Below are positions 36,490 to 45,071 of a stretch of DNA of 46,248 nt, piece by piece. The notes under the pieces were generated by a model, which made no database searches, was not told the DNA's origin, and was given only the letters and a program-made list of their open reading frames with translations. Positions within the stretch are counted from its first letter, which is position 1. Each line of letters starts with the position of its first letter. The position numbers and the translations under genes were made by a program. The stretch comes from Candidatus Moraniibacteriota bacterium (GTDB taxonomy: Bacteria > Patescibacteriota > Minisyncoccia > Moranbacterales > UBA1568). The DNA is taken from assembly GCA_903893925.1 (NCBI GenBank), contig CAITOC010000050.1, positions 1-46,248 of the forward strand, written 5' to 3'.

Positions 36490-36777
36490 TCATCCAAGCA
36501 GGTTCATTTTCTTTTTGATACGGGTCGCCTCGGTCTGAAGTATGCCGAGTTCACGGGCAAGTTTCGCCTCGTCGGACTGCTTTTCTCTCAGGGCCACCTC
36601 GAGCCGGGTGAGGTTCATTTTCAATTGGCGGATCTCGGCGACGAGCGCCTCATGATACCGCGTCTTTTTCTTCAGATCCTGTTCAAAAATGAGGCTTTCC
36701 GTCTGCAATCGGCGGTATGCCGCCTTTCGTTCCCCGTCGCCGGCCCTGTTTCCCGTTCCTGATCGGTTCGATATCAT
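36490..36777 (-). CDS. Small coiled-coil protein
   Basis: 95 aa, charged heptad-like sequence YRRLQTESLIFEQDLKKKTRYHEALVAEIRQLKMNLTRLEVALREKQSDEAKLARELGILQTEATRIKKKMNLLG. Confidence 0.75.
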   Translation of the reverse strand: MISNRSGTGNRAGDGERKAAYRRLQTESLIFEQDLKKKTRYHEALVAEIRQLKMNLTRLEVALREKQSDEAKLARELGILQTEATRIKKKMNLLG

Positions 36778-36821
36778 ACCGTATTTTTCTCAATTTCGTA
36801 AAGCTTCCCCTCGATATTTCC

Positions 36822-38798
36822 CTATGAAGGCTGGACGACGGTCACGATGACCCGGTTCGGATCTTTCGGGACACCGAGTGACAGTCCTTTCGGTGTCAGT
36901 TCGATCTCGACCGTCTTGACCTCCGGATGACTCGAGAGCACCTGCTTGATCTCGTCTTGATTCTTACCGAGGAAATCCTGCCGAAGCGCTGCAGTATCTA
37001 TAGGCGCGACGAACAGAGTATTGATTCCGACTTTGAAATGGAGTGATCCGGAAGCATAATCCGCGGTACCTCCGTCATACCGGAACGTGATACCCTGGGT
37101 CGAATATCCCGCATCGATCGACGCCTGTTTTCGAAGAGCGGCATCGGCGACGTCACGCAACCGATTCTCGGAGAACACAAACGCCTTCCCGTGGAAGGTC
37201 GCCTTGTATTCGAACGAGGAGGAGACTGTCCCTACACTGGGAACCGTCGGGTTTCCCGTGACCGCGACATCCAGTGTTTCTTTGATGAATCGTTCATCCG
37301 AGGCGATTTCACCACTCAGCGACGTGGCAAATGACTCGCGGAATTTGTCGGCGGCGTCCTTTTTCACCTGTTCGATATCGGAGGCGGCAATAGCCACCGC
37401 TCCGGTCGATCCGGTCGAGGTCCCACTACTCATGGCGACCTTCGATTTGGCATAGATCTTACCTACTTTTGGCCCGCCGGAAAACCCCGGAATCGAGAAT
37501 GAGGTCGGACCGACATTATAGGCGCTTCCTGCGGCGTCGGCTACGATGACCGCCTCGACCACTCCGGGTACGCTTTGACCGTTTTGCTGCGTGACTCCGG
37601 GCACAGTCACTCCTTTGGAAAGACGGAATATCTTGCCATCATCGGACTGGAACCGCGTGGTCGCGACGAGTTGTTGCGGGTCGGGACCGTATTCATTATA
37701 AATGAGGACTTTCCCCGTAGCCTTGGAACCGTTTCCGGCCGATGCACCGGATGCCGTACCGGTCACCGTGATTTCCTCGTCCTTTTCCACGAGGCGGATC
37801 GGAACGACATTATCACCAGTCGAGGATGAGTTCGTGCTCCCCTCGAACTCCATGGAGAGGTTCTGCGACACCGATTGCGGTGTGACCGAGACCGTCGCCT
37901 TCGGAAGGAAGATGAACGCGCCGGTTCCCAAGAGAAAGATAATGGATATCGTCACGAAAAATCCGAATAGGAAATTTCCCTTTCCATCCACTCGAACATT
38001 CGACGTCCGAGAGCCTTCGTGGTGTTTCGATTCGCGCTTCGGTTCAGACTTCTTCAGTGACGAACGTTCCTTATCTGACTGGTGTGATGCGGTAAATACC
38101 CTGGCAAGACCACCTTCCGATTTTCCGTCTTGCACCGACGAAGCCGGTTTGGAAGGGACGACCGAAGAGAAACTCGCCGGACGGACGGGACGGAAAACGG
38201 GTGCGGAAACGGGTGTGACTGGAGAAACAACCGAGGGAACGACGGGCGGATTGACCGCGATGTCATCCGACAAAAGAGCGGGGCGATGAGAATTAAGCGA
38301 TGTCCGGGTTCCCGGAGAGGTATTCCTGACTCTGAGTCTCATGCCACCCCGGACAACCGGAGCCGGAGACTCCGGCACGGACAAGACGGCTCCTTGCGTC
38401 GTCCGAACCGGCGAAACGGATTCTTCGGAAGCTGCGAAAAAACCGGACGAACCGATGGAATCGGAAAAAATTCCGGGATGGAAGTTCCGTTCGGGATCCT
38501 CGGCAGGAATTTCGCGGATGACCGGCTCCGGCTCCCGGAGCGCTTCTTCGGAGTACGCACGGGTTGCAAGTCCGGCTTTCTCGGCCAATCGCCTCCCATT
38601 CTCATCCTGGGTCACGATGATCACCTGCTTACCGGCCTTCTCGGCTTCACGGCTCAACATGCGCAGATTGACGATACTTTGCAGGACCAACGCCCGCTTG
38701 GGTATGACGAACACGTTCTCGAGCAACTCGGAAGAACGGAGTCTGCCGACGATCGAGAGGATCTCCTCGTCCTTGGTGACATAGAAAGTCTGCGGCAT
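36822..38798 (-). CDS. Large single-TM protein, CPR-type, possibly baseplate-J-like extracytoplasmic part
   Basis: Rossmann-like N-terminal segment (VFVIPKRALVLQSIVNLRMLSREAEKAGKQVIIVTQDENGRRLAEKAGL), low-complexity linker, TM (FFVTISIIFLLGTGAFIFLP), extracytoplasmic beta-rich region. Confidence 0.7.
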   Translation of the reverse strand: MPQTFYVTKDEEILSIVGRLRSSELLENVFVIPKRALVLQSIVNLRMLSREAEKAGKQVIIVTQDENGRRLAEKAGLATRAYSEEALREPEPVIREIPAEDPERNFHPGIFSDSIGSSGFFAASEESVSPVRTTQGAVLSVPESPAPVVRGGMRLRVRNTSPGTRTSLNSHRPALLSDDIAVNPPVVPSVVSPVTPVSAPVFRPVRPASFSSVVPSKPASSVQDGKSEGGLARVFTASHQSDKERSSLKKSEPKRESKHHEGSRTSNVRVDGKGNFLFGFFVTISIIFLLGTGAFIFLPKATVSVTPQSVSQNLSMEFEGSTNSSSTGDNVVPIRLVEKDEEITVTGTASGASAGNGSKATGKVLIYNEYGPDPQQLVATTRFQSDDGKIFRLSKGVTVPGVTQQNGQSVPGVVEAVIVADAAGSAYNVGPTSFSIPGFSGGPKVGKIYAKSKVAMSSGTSTGSTGAVAIAASDIEQVKKDAADKFRESFATSLSGEIASDERFIKETLDVAVTGNPTVPSVGTVSSSFEYKATFHGKAFVFSENRLRDVADAALRKQASIDAGYSTQGITFRYDGGTADYASGSLHFKVGINTLFVAPIDTAALRQDFLGKNQDEIKQVLSSHPEVKTVEIELTPKGLSLGVPKDPNRVIVTVVQPS

Positions 38799-38810
38799 AG
38801 GCGTACCTGT

Positions 38811-40070
38811 TTATTTCTTGTCGATGGATTCCATGCTTCGCCGAAGCAGGTCCGTCAGCATCCGTTCCCCTTCCAGTTCCTCGAGCAAAACAAGATTCGC
38901 GAGACCGAGCGGCGGGATATCCTGCGGGTTCGTAAGCGATCCGGTCGTATCCACGACCCGGACGACGTCTTTGGGTTGCAGATACCCGACTTCGACCCCG
39001 GCGCCGAAGGGAAGTCCGGACGACCATTCTCCGGACAGAAGCGACGACCGGATACCGGGAAGCGCGGAACCTCCACCACACAGGAATATCCGATTGGGCA
39101 GCAGATCGGTCTCGGCGAATTCGAGCAGTGACAGTTCCACGCCGCCGAGCCACACCTGGCAATCCTCTTCAAAAAGACGCGCGATCTCTTCGGCTTGATC
39201 CGAAGGAAGTTTACCGAGCGAATAGTCGATTTTGAGACGCTCCGCGACATCGAACGCGATACCATACACCTGCACAAGGCGTTTCGTGAACGCGCGACCA
39301 CCAAGTGCGAACATCTTGGTTCCCTCGAGTCCCCCGTTTCGTACCACGGCGATATCGGTGGTCCCGCCACCCACATCGATGAAGACGGCGCTGAAATCCA
39401 TCATATCCTCCACCTCGATCGCCCGCGCGACGGCATACGGCTCGGCCGCGATGGAAAGCAGATCGAGTCCGAGCTCGCCGGCGATCGTCTCGAGTGCGCC
39501 GAGATGTACCATCGGCGCATACGCGTTGAACACGCTCATAGATACGTCACCACCCTGGAAATTAAGCGGGTTCGTCTTGCGATACCCGTCGATACGGACA
39601 TCGACGAGCGCGGCATTGATAAGCTTCACCTCGATATCGCTTTGTCCCGTCTCCCAGGCGAGTTGGCGTCTTATACGCTCGAACGCCTTCTCCTGCACCT
39701 TCTCGATAATCATCCGGAGTTCCTGCATCCCGATGCGGATATTGCGATTCACACGATCGTAGTGCACGGTCGTCGTCGTCCCTTTGACAAGCTCGCCGGC
39801 GATACCGATGATGCTTTTTTTCACTTCCTTCACGCCGGCGTTCTTCTTGGCAAGGACGATCGCTTCGCGAGCCGACGCGATGACGCCGGCGATATCGGAC
39901 ACCGCTCCGCTTTGCATGTTTCCGGTCTTTTGGAATGTCCGCCCCACACCGATAACCTCGGCACGCGACGCTTCACGATCAATGCGGCACACGAGCGCTT
40001 TCACGACTTCGGTCCCGATATCGAGCGCGAGAAATATGTCCTTTTTCCCCTTACTGGAAAACAAACCCAT
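38811..40070 (-). CDS. ftsA: FtsA/PilM-like actin-fold protein
   Basis: IFLALDIGTEVVKALVCRID; MDFSAVFIDVGGGTTDIAVVRNGGLEGTKMFALGGRAFTKRL; IFLCGGGSALPGIRSSLL. Confidence 0.8.
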   Translation of the reverse strand: MGLFSSKGKKDIFLALDIGTEVVKALVCRIDREASRAEVIGVGRTFQKTGNMQSGAVSDIAGVIASAREAIVLAKKNAGVKEVKKSIIGIAGELVKGTTTTVHYDRVNRNIRIGMQELRMIIEKVQEKAFERIRRQLAWETGQSDIEVKLINAALVDVRIDGYRKTNPLNFQGGDVSMSVFNAYAPMVHLGALETIAGELGLDLLSIAAEPYAVARAIEVEDMMDFSAVFIDVGGGTTDIAVVRNGGLEGTKMFALGGRAFTKRLVQVYGIAFDVAERLKIDYSLGKLPSDQAEEIARLFEEDCQVWLGGVELSLLEFAETDLLPNRIFLCGGGSALPGIRSSLLSGEWSSGLPFGAGVEVGYLQPKDVVRVVDTTGSLTNPQDIPPLGLANLVLLEELEGERMLTDLLRRSMESIDKK

Positions 40071-40132
40071 AGGTATTCGGTCGTGTTTGTATGTTCACCG
40101 CCAGTATAGCACACTTTCCCTTTAAAAGACGG

Positions 40133-41158
40133 TCAGAGTACCGACGTCGAAAGCCCTTCAGCACGTCGTTCCAGTTCGGCGAGATCAAGCAGTCCGGCCG
40201 AGGCGCCATACTCCGTAACGACGTTCCCGCTCTCCGCGATTCCGAAGCGGAGTGCGTCTGGTACGGTCTTCCCATGAAACGCGACCGCGGCAAAAAACGC
40301 CGAGCCGAAGGAATCTCCGGCGCCGGTCGTATCGACGACCTTGGGAATCGGTCCGATGGCACAGTGCCAGAATCCGGTTCCGTCCGTCCCCCAGGCACCG
40401 CGATCCCCGTCGGTCATGCCGATGACACCCGCTCCGGCGGATGCGAGTGCGGACAAGAGGTATTTTTCGTCATTGAGTCGATCGTTCGTCGCATCGGGAT
40501 GTGCTTTCATAACCAGTTCGAGTGCCTCATCTTTGTTGAGGACAAGGACGTCTACATTGGAGAGCGTCTCCCAGACAAGAGTCGGATTTCCGCGAAGATT
40601 GTGCTGGCCGGGATTGTAGGCGATACGTACACCCTGCTCCGCCGCGATCCGGGTGATCGTTTGTAACTTATCTTCCCAATCTCCGTTGAGCGCGCTCACG
40701 AAAAACCATCCCGTTCCCGAAAGCCGATCCGGGATGATTTCCAACCGATCATTCGCATCACGATTATGGAAGATGGTCCGTTCCCCGCTTTGCGTCAGGA
40801 CGATGATCGCCGAAAGATCGCTTCCGACCCCGTGATCGACGGCGATCTTGTCGGTCGGGATACCCGCTTTGCGAAACTCGTCCAAGACCCAGCGCCCGAT
40901 CTCGTCGTCGCCGAGTTTGCTGTACGGCGCCGCATCGATACCGAGCTTTGAAAGTCCCCAGGCGACATTGGCCGCGACTCCGCCGGTCGCCTCGTAGCGT
41001 TCGGCGACACGATACTTCCCGCCGAGTTCGAACGCGACCTTACGCTGCGCGGTCAGGTCCTCCGGCGTCTCGAGGATGATACCCTCGTCGGTCGGGAAGA
41101 AGACGTCTTTGGACGTCGAACCGATACAGATGACATCGTGGCGTTTTCGGAACAGCAT
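40133..41158 (-). CDS. PfkB-family carbohydrate kinase
   Basis: ATGGVAANVAWGLSKLGIDAAPYSKLGDDEIGRWVLDEFRKAGIPTD; VVDTTGAGDSFGSAFFAAV. Confidence 0.93.
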   Translation of the reverse strand: MLFRKRHDVICIGSTSKDVFFPTDEGIILETPEDLTAQRKVAFELGGKYRVAERYEATGGVAANVAWGLSKLGIDAAPYSKLGDDEIGRWVLDEFRKAGIPTDKIAVDHGVGSDLSAIIVLTQSGERTIFHNRDANDRLEIIPDRLSGTGWFFVSALNGDWEDKLQTITRIAAEQGVRIAYNPGQHNLRGNPTLVWETLSNVDVLVLNKDEALELVMKAHPDATNDRLNDEKYLLSALASAGAGVIGMTDGDRGAWGTDGTGFWHCAIGPIPKVVDTTGAGDSFGSAFFAAVAFHGKTVPDALRFGIAESGNVVTEYGASAGLLDLAELERRAEGLSTSVL

Positions 41159-41180
41159 AGTATTGTGATCGAAAGATTGA

Positions 41181-42464
41181 TCAACCCCGCGTCTCGTCCC
41201 AGATGGCAAGGAGGCGGTTGTACTTCGCGAGGCGTTCGCCGCGTGAGAGCGATCCGGTCTTGATGAAGCCGGCGCTCGCGCCGACCGCAAGGTCCGCGAT
41301 GAAGTCGTCCACCGTCTCGCCGGAACGGTGTGACACGACCGATGCGAAACCGTTCGCACGCGCGAGATTCATACACTCAAGCGTCTCGGACAGCGTACCG
41401 ATCTGATTCACCTTGATGAGCACGGCATTGCATGACTTGGCCTCGATGGCCTTCGCGAGGCGCTTCGGGTTCGTGACGAGGAGGTCGTCGCCGATCAGCA
41501 TTGTCTCCTTGCCCCACGCCGCATGTTCCTTCGAAAGTTTCGCGTTCATCTGTGTCCACCCTTCCCAGTCTTCCTCGTGCAATCCGTCCTCGATCGAAAC
41601 GACGGCGTACTTCTCGATCCAATCACGATACAGATTCACGATGCTCTCGCGCGTCAGCTCGACGTTCTCCGGCTTGAGGAGATACTTGTCCTCGGTCTCG
41701 TCGTAAAACGAGCTCGCCGCCACGTCGAAGCCGATGAAAATATCCTTGCCCGGCGCATATCCAGCGACCGTCATCGCCTGATGAAGCGTCTCGAGCGCCT
41801 GAGCGTGACTCTCCATGTGCGGAGCGAATCCGCCCTCGTCGCCGACACCGACCGAGAGTCCCGCCTTTTCGAGAATGCCCTTGAGCGCATGGAAGGTCTC
41901 GCTGCCCGCCCGAAGCTGGTCCGGATAGTCGGAGATGCCGGCCGGCACGAGCTTGAATTCCTGTGCTGACAAACCGGAATCGCTGTGCTTCCCGCCATTG
42001 ATCACGTTGAACATCGGAATCGGAAACGAGTCGATTGTTTCGGATAACCCGGCAAGCGCCCGAATATGCGCGTAAAGCGGCTTCCCGGCGCTTTGCGCGG
42101 TCGCACGTGCGGCCGCAAGCGAAATACCGAGAATCGCGTTCGCCCCGAGCCGTCCCTTGTTCTCGGTCCCATCAAGATCAATCATCGTCTTGTCGAGCGT
42201 TGCCTGGTCCCCCGCATCGAGCCCGACGACCGCCTCGCGGAGTTCACCGTTCACGTTCGCCACCGCCTGCAACACTCCGAGTCCGCGATACCGGCCCTTG
42301 TCGCCATCACGCAATTCGACGGCTTCGAATTTCCCCGTAGACGCGCCGCTCGGCACACCGGCCACGGCGATCGTCCCGTCCTCGAGCGTCACCTTCACCT
42401 CGACCGTCGGGTTGCCCCGCGAATCCAGGATCTCCCGTCCTTCCACTTGCACGATCTTCGACAT
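41181..42464 (-). CDS. eno: Enolase
   Basis: VEGREILDSRGNPTVEVKV; GVPSGASTGKFEAVELRDGD; FPIPMFNVINGGKHSDSGLSAQEF; SVEDGLHEEDWEGW-type motif; VSHRSGETVDDFIADLAVG. Confidence 0.98.
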   Translation of the reverse strand: MSKIVQVEGREILDSRGNPTVEVKVTLEDGTIAVAGVPSGASTGKFEAVELRDGDKGRYRGLGVLQAVANVNGELREAVVGLDAGDQATLDKTMIDLDGTENKGRLGANAILGISLAAARATAQSAGKPLYAHIRALAGLSETIDSFPIPMFNVINGGKHSDSGLSAQEFKLVPAGISDYPDQLRAGSETFHALKGILEKAGLSVGVGDEGGFAPHMESHAQALETLHQAMTVAGYAPGKDIFIGFDVAASSFYDETEDKYLLKPENVELTRESIVNLYRDWIEKYAVVSIEDGLHEEDWEGWTQMNAKLSKEHAAWGKETMLIGDDLLVTNPKRLAKAIEAKSCNAVLIKVNQIGTLSETLECMNLARANGFASVVSHRSGETVDDFIADLAVGASAGFIKTGSLSRGERLAKYNRLLAIWDETRG

Positions 42465-42510
42465 ACGTTTCTGCGACTTATCTGATTTATGATTCCAGTA
42501 TACCCTATTC

Positions 42511-42569
42511 CCCCCGTGAACGGAACCACTCTCTCTCGTTGTAAGTTGTAAGTTCTCGGTTATCTGTCC
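42511..42569. repeat. Dispersed direct repeat copy 1, contains 7-bp-period array
   Basis: cccccgtgaacggaaccactctctctcgttgtaagttgtaagttctcggttatctgtcc; near-copy at 43461-43526. Confidence 0.75.
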
Positions 42570-42673
42570 CCGATCCGATAGATTCGCCGCGCGTTACCGG
42601 AAAACACCGCGTCCTCGATATCTTTGGAGAGACCGAGCGAGGCGATCAGATGAACATGGGCATCGAGTTTCAT
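42560..42673 (-). pseudogene. Internally deleted amidohydrolase-family remnant
   Basis: MKLDAHVHLIASLGLSKDIEDAVFSGNARRIYRIGDR*: amidohydrolase-like start (DAHVHL) joined to an amidohydrolase-like C-terminus (LGLS..I..A..SGNARRIY). Confidence 0.6.
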
Positions 42674-42728
42674 AGTAACGTTTCAAAAAATACCCGCCCC
42701 TCTATCCGGAACCATATATGAGTAAGTA

Positions 42729-42757
42729 TTGACAAACCCCATTTCATAGCCTATAAT
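42729..42757 (+). promoter_or_regulatory. Perfect consensus sigma70 promoter
   Basis: TTGACA-AACCCCATTTCATAGCC(17)-TATAAT. Confidence 0.88.
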
Positions 42758-42764
42758 GACGGTA

Positions 42765-42820
42765 TCACTACGAAAAGCGCCCTGTAAGGTTCCGTCCTTA
42801 TGGGGTTCTTTTCTTTTTCG
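42765..42820 (+). ncRNA. Possible tiny (~55 nt) RNA ending in a terminator-like hairpin
   Basis: Downstream of the perfect promoter; stem CCCTGTAAGG-TTCCGT-CCTTATGGGG (10 bp with G.U pairs) then TTCTTTTCTTTTTC. Overlaps the 3' end of the opposite-strand NYN gene. Confidence 0.45.
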
Positions 42821-43310
42821 GATGGAATTCGAGTTTGACCCTCAGGTCCGTCATGAATGCTATGTATTCGGACGGGAACCGCTTCAGCAATGCCGAGTAC
42901 GTCTTCTGGTTCGGAATGAGGATTTTCTCCAATTTGTTTTCCTTCAACAGATACGTGGCCAGACAATGGAAATCACCGTCCCCCGTCACCAGGACGGCAT
43001 TGTCATAATTTCCAAATTCGATCATCGCCTGCAAGACCAATTCCGCATCGCAGTTTCCTTTCACGGTACCATCCTTGTATTTCAGGGTCGGCTTGAACAC
43101 CAGGATAAATCCCTCTTCCTGAAGTCTCGTATATATATCCTGATTCCCCTCGACATATCCGAGAAACAAAAACGCCTTTTCGACGGCATATTTTTCCGAA
43201 AGATATATACGGAACCGTGAAAAATCCAACTTCCACCCGGCATTGCGGATACTGAGATTGACGTTCTGACTGTCGATGAATGCGAAATTTTTCTGTTGTT
43301 TTTTTGCCAT
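42798..43310 (-). CDS. NYN (LabA/DUF88-like) domain protein
   Basis: FAFIDSQNVNLSIRNAGWKLDFSRFRIYL..AFLFLGY..YDNAVLVTGDGDFHCLATYLLKENKLEKILIPN. Confidence 0.9.
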   Translation of the reverse strand: MAKKQQKNFAFIDSQNVNLSIRNAGWKLDFSRFRIYLSEKYAVEKAFLFLGYVEGNQDIYTRLQEEGFILVFKPTLKYKDGTVKGNCDAELVLQAMIEFGNYDNAVLVTGDGDFHCLATYLLKENKLEKILIPNQKTYSALLKRFPSEYIAFMTDLRVKLEFHPKKKRTP

Positions 43311-43409
43311 ATCCTTTGATATAGAGCTGCCACTTACTGAAAGTATATCAGAATCAGCACAATAATGTACCGCACCCATTATTCTTTTCTGCAACATTCC
43401 CATCTCCAA

Positions 43410-43526
43410 CCCGTGAACTCATTAGCCCGTTAACTGGTCAATTGTTATATTTTCTCGTTACCCCGTGAACGGAGCAACTCTCTCCCGTTGTAAGTTGTAA
43501 GTTGTCAGTTGTAAGTTATCTGTTCA
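43410..43526. repeat. 8-bp period then 7-bp period repeats; includes dispersed direct repeat copy 2
   Basis: cccgtgaa ctcattag cccgttaa ctggtcaa; gttgtaa gttgtaa gttgtca gttgtaa gttatct. Confidence 0.8.
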
Positions 43527-43531
43527 ATGCC

Positions 43532-43939
43532 TTATCTCCCCTCCCGCAAGAAATCCGAGACGACTCGTGCCACCAGTTCATCCTCGAAGATGAGTTCCGG
43601 AAAATCGTCGGCCGATATCCATCGGAAATCCGAATGTTCGGGACTCAACCGAATGTCATCGGTGCTCCGTACGACTGTGTCGAAATACACGCGATACTTC
43701 GGATACGGATCGGAGATGGTGTTCGTGGCGAAGGGTCTCATCGAGACGACGGCGAAACCGGTCTCCTCCAGGACCTCCCGGACGAAGGCCGCGTCCCATG
43801 ACTCGCCCTTGTCCAACCGACCGCCGGGAAACGCCCAGGTCTTCGATCCTATCCGCTCCAGCATCAACACGCGTGCCTCACCGTTCCGGATAAGCGCATA
43901 CTGCCCGATCTTCGCCAACAGATGATTGTCAGTTTGCAT
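43532..43939 (-). CDS. Nudix hydrolase
   Basis: Nudix box GGRLDKGESWDAAFVREVLEETGF. Confidence 0.93.
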   Translation of the reverse strand: MQTDNHLLAKIGQYALIRNGEARVLMLERIGSKTWAFPGGRLDKGESWDAAFVREVLEETGFAVVSMRPFATNTISDPYPKYRVYFDTVVRSTDDIRLSPEHSDFRWISADDFPELIFEDELVARVVSDFLREGR

Positions 43940-43964
43940 AGTATTGATTCAGTATACCGGATTA

Positions 43965-45053
43965 CTATTCGATTCCATGCTCTTTCAACGCTTGTTTCGG
44001 ATCACTGAAAGAGACCTCCTCCGGATCGAATTGCTCTGGATCGAAATGCTCGTCCCCGATCCATTCGACGGTATCCTTATAGTCCGGATGCTTCGGACGC
44101 TTCAATATTTCCAACATATCATAATAGCCCCAGAGCGCCCCGCTGTCCTCAGGGGGGCAGGCCATTTTCCCAGCGATGCAGATCGGATATTCCACGTCCA
44201 TTTCTCTCGGAAGGATCTTTTCCAAGGTGATCGAATGCACCCAATAGTCACCGAAATCATACACGTATCGCATCCTTTTTTCTTCGAGAAACACGTCAGA
44301 AATCATCTCATTCCACCCCGGTTCGATGTCATCGTCATCGTTGTCCGGATTCGGAATCCCGATAGTCCGTTCATCCCCATGATTCTTTCTGATCGTTTGG
44401 AATTCATGCAGATGACAATCCATCCAACCCATCGCGTCCTGGATCGCGACATGCAGATCCCAAAAGGAATACTTCTCAGGAACCAGGATTCTTCGCCAGA
44501 TGGGAGGCTTCGATCCCGTCAGGAGAATCTTGAACTGATACACGTTCCGAAAAGCCTTCTTTTTCGCGGCATTCTTCTGCTTCGGTTTTTCCCGTCCTGT
44601 TTCAGTATTGAATAATTTCGTCATGCTTCCCTTCACGGATTCGACCGAGGGTAATCGCTTCATTAGTTCGATTCCGATGTCCAGATCAGCCGCCGATTTT
44701 TCGAACAGATCAAAGAGCTCCCGTTTTTTCACGACGATATTTCCGACACTAAACCGACCGGTTTCCAATATTCCAAGAAATTGATCGAAAAAATCGGCAA
44801 GAAACTTCTGGCTCGGCTTGACCATGTTCGCGTCCAGTATGAAATATGATTCCTTGTGTACAAAAAGGATAATGAAGGGTTGAAACGGCTTCCCGGCATC
44901 ATCCCTAAACCATTGCGAAGTCTTGAAATAATCGACCTCGATGGTAATGCCGCCCTTGCCGTGACCCATCTTTTTGATATTCCGAATCCTCAACGCATCT
45001 TCTTCCGAATTTTTCGAAATGGTCGATTTTCCCATAGGATTGAACGTATTCAT
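43965..45053 (-). CDS. Protein with C-terminal pRiA4b ORF-3-like domain
   Basis: VYQFKILLTGSKPPIWRRILVPEKYSFWDLHVAIQDAMGWMDCHLHEF...MRYVYDFGDYWVHSITLEKIL...CIAGKMACPPEDSGALWGYYDMLEIL. Confidence 0.88.
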   Translation of the reverse strand: MNTFNPMGKSTISKNSEEDALRIRNIKKMGHGKGGITIEVDYFKTSQWFRDDAGKPFQPFIILFVHKESYFILDANMVKPSQKFLADFFDQFLGILETGRFSVGNIVVKKRELFDLFEKSAADLDIGIELMKRLPSVESVKGSMTKLFNTETGREKPKQKNAAKKKAFRNVYQFKILLTGSKPPIWRRILVPEKYSFWDLHVAIQDAMGWMDCHLHEFQTIRKNHGDERTIGIPNPDNDDDDIEPGWNEMISDVFLEEKRMRYVYDFGDYWVHSITLEKILPREMDVEYPICIAGKMACPPEDSGALWGYYDMLEILKRPKHPDYKDTVEWIGDEHFDPEQFDPEEVSFSDPKQALKEHGIE

Positions 45054-45071
45054 TGATTATATACCCGACCG

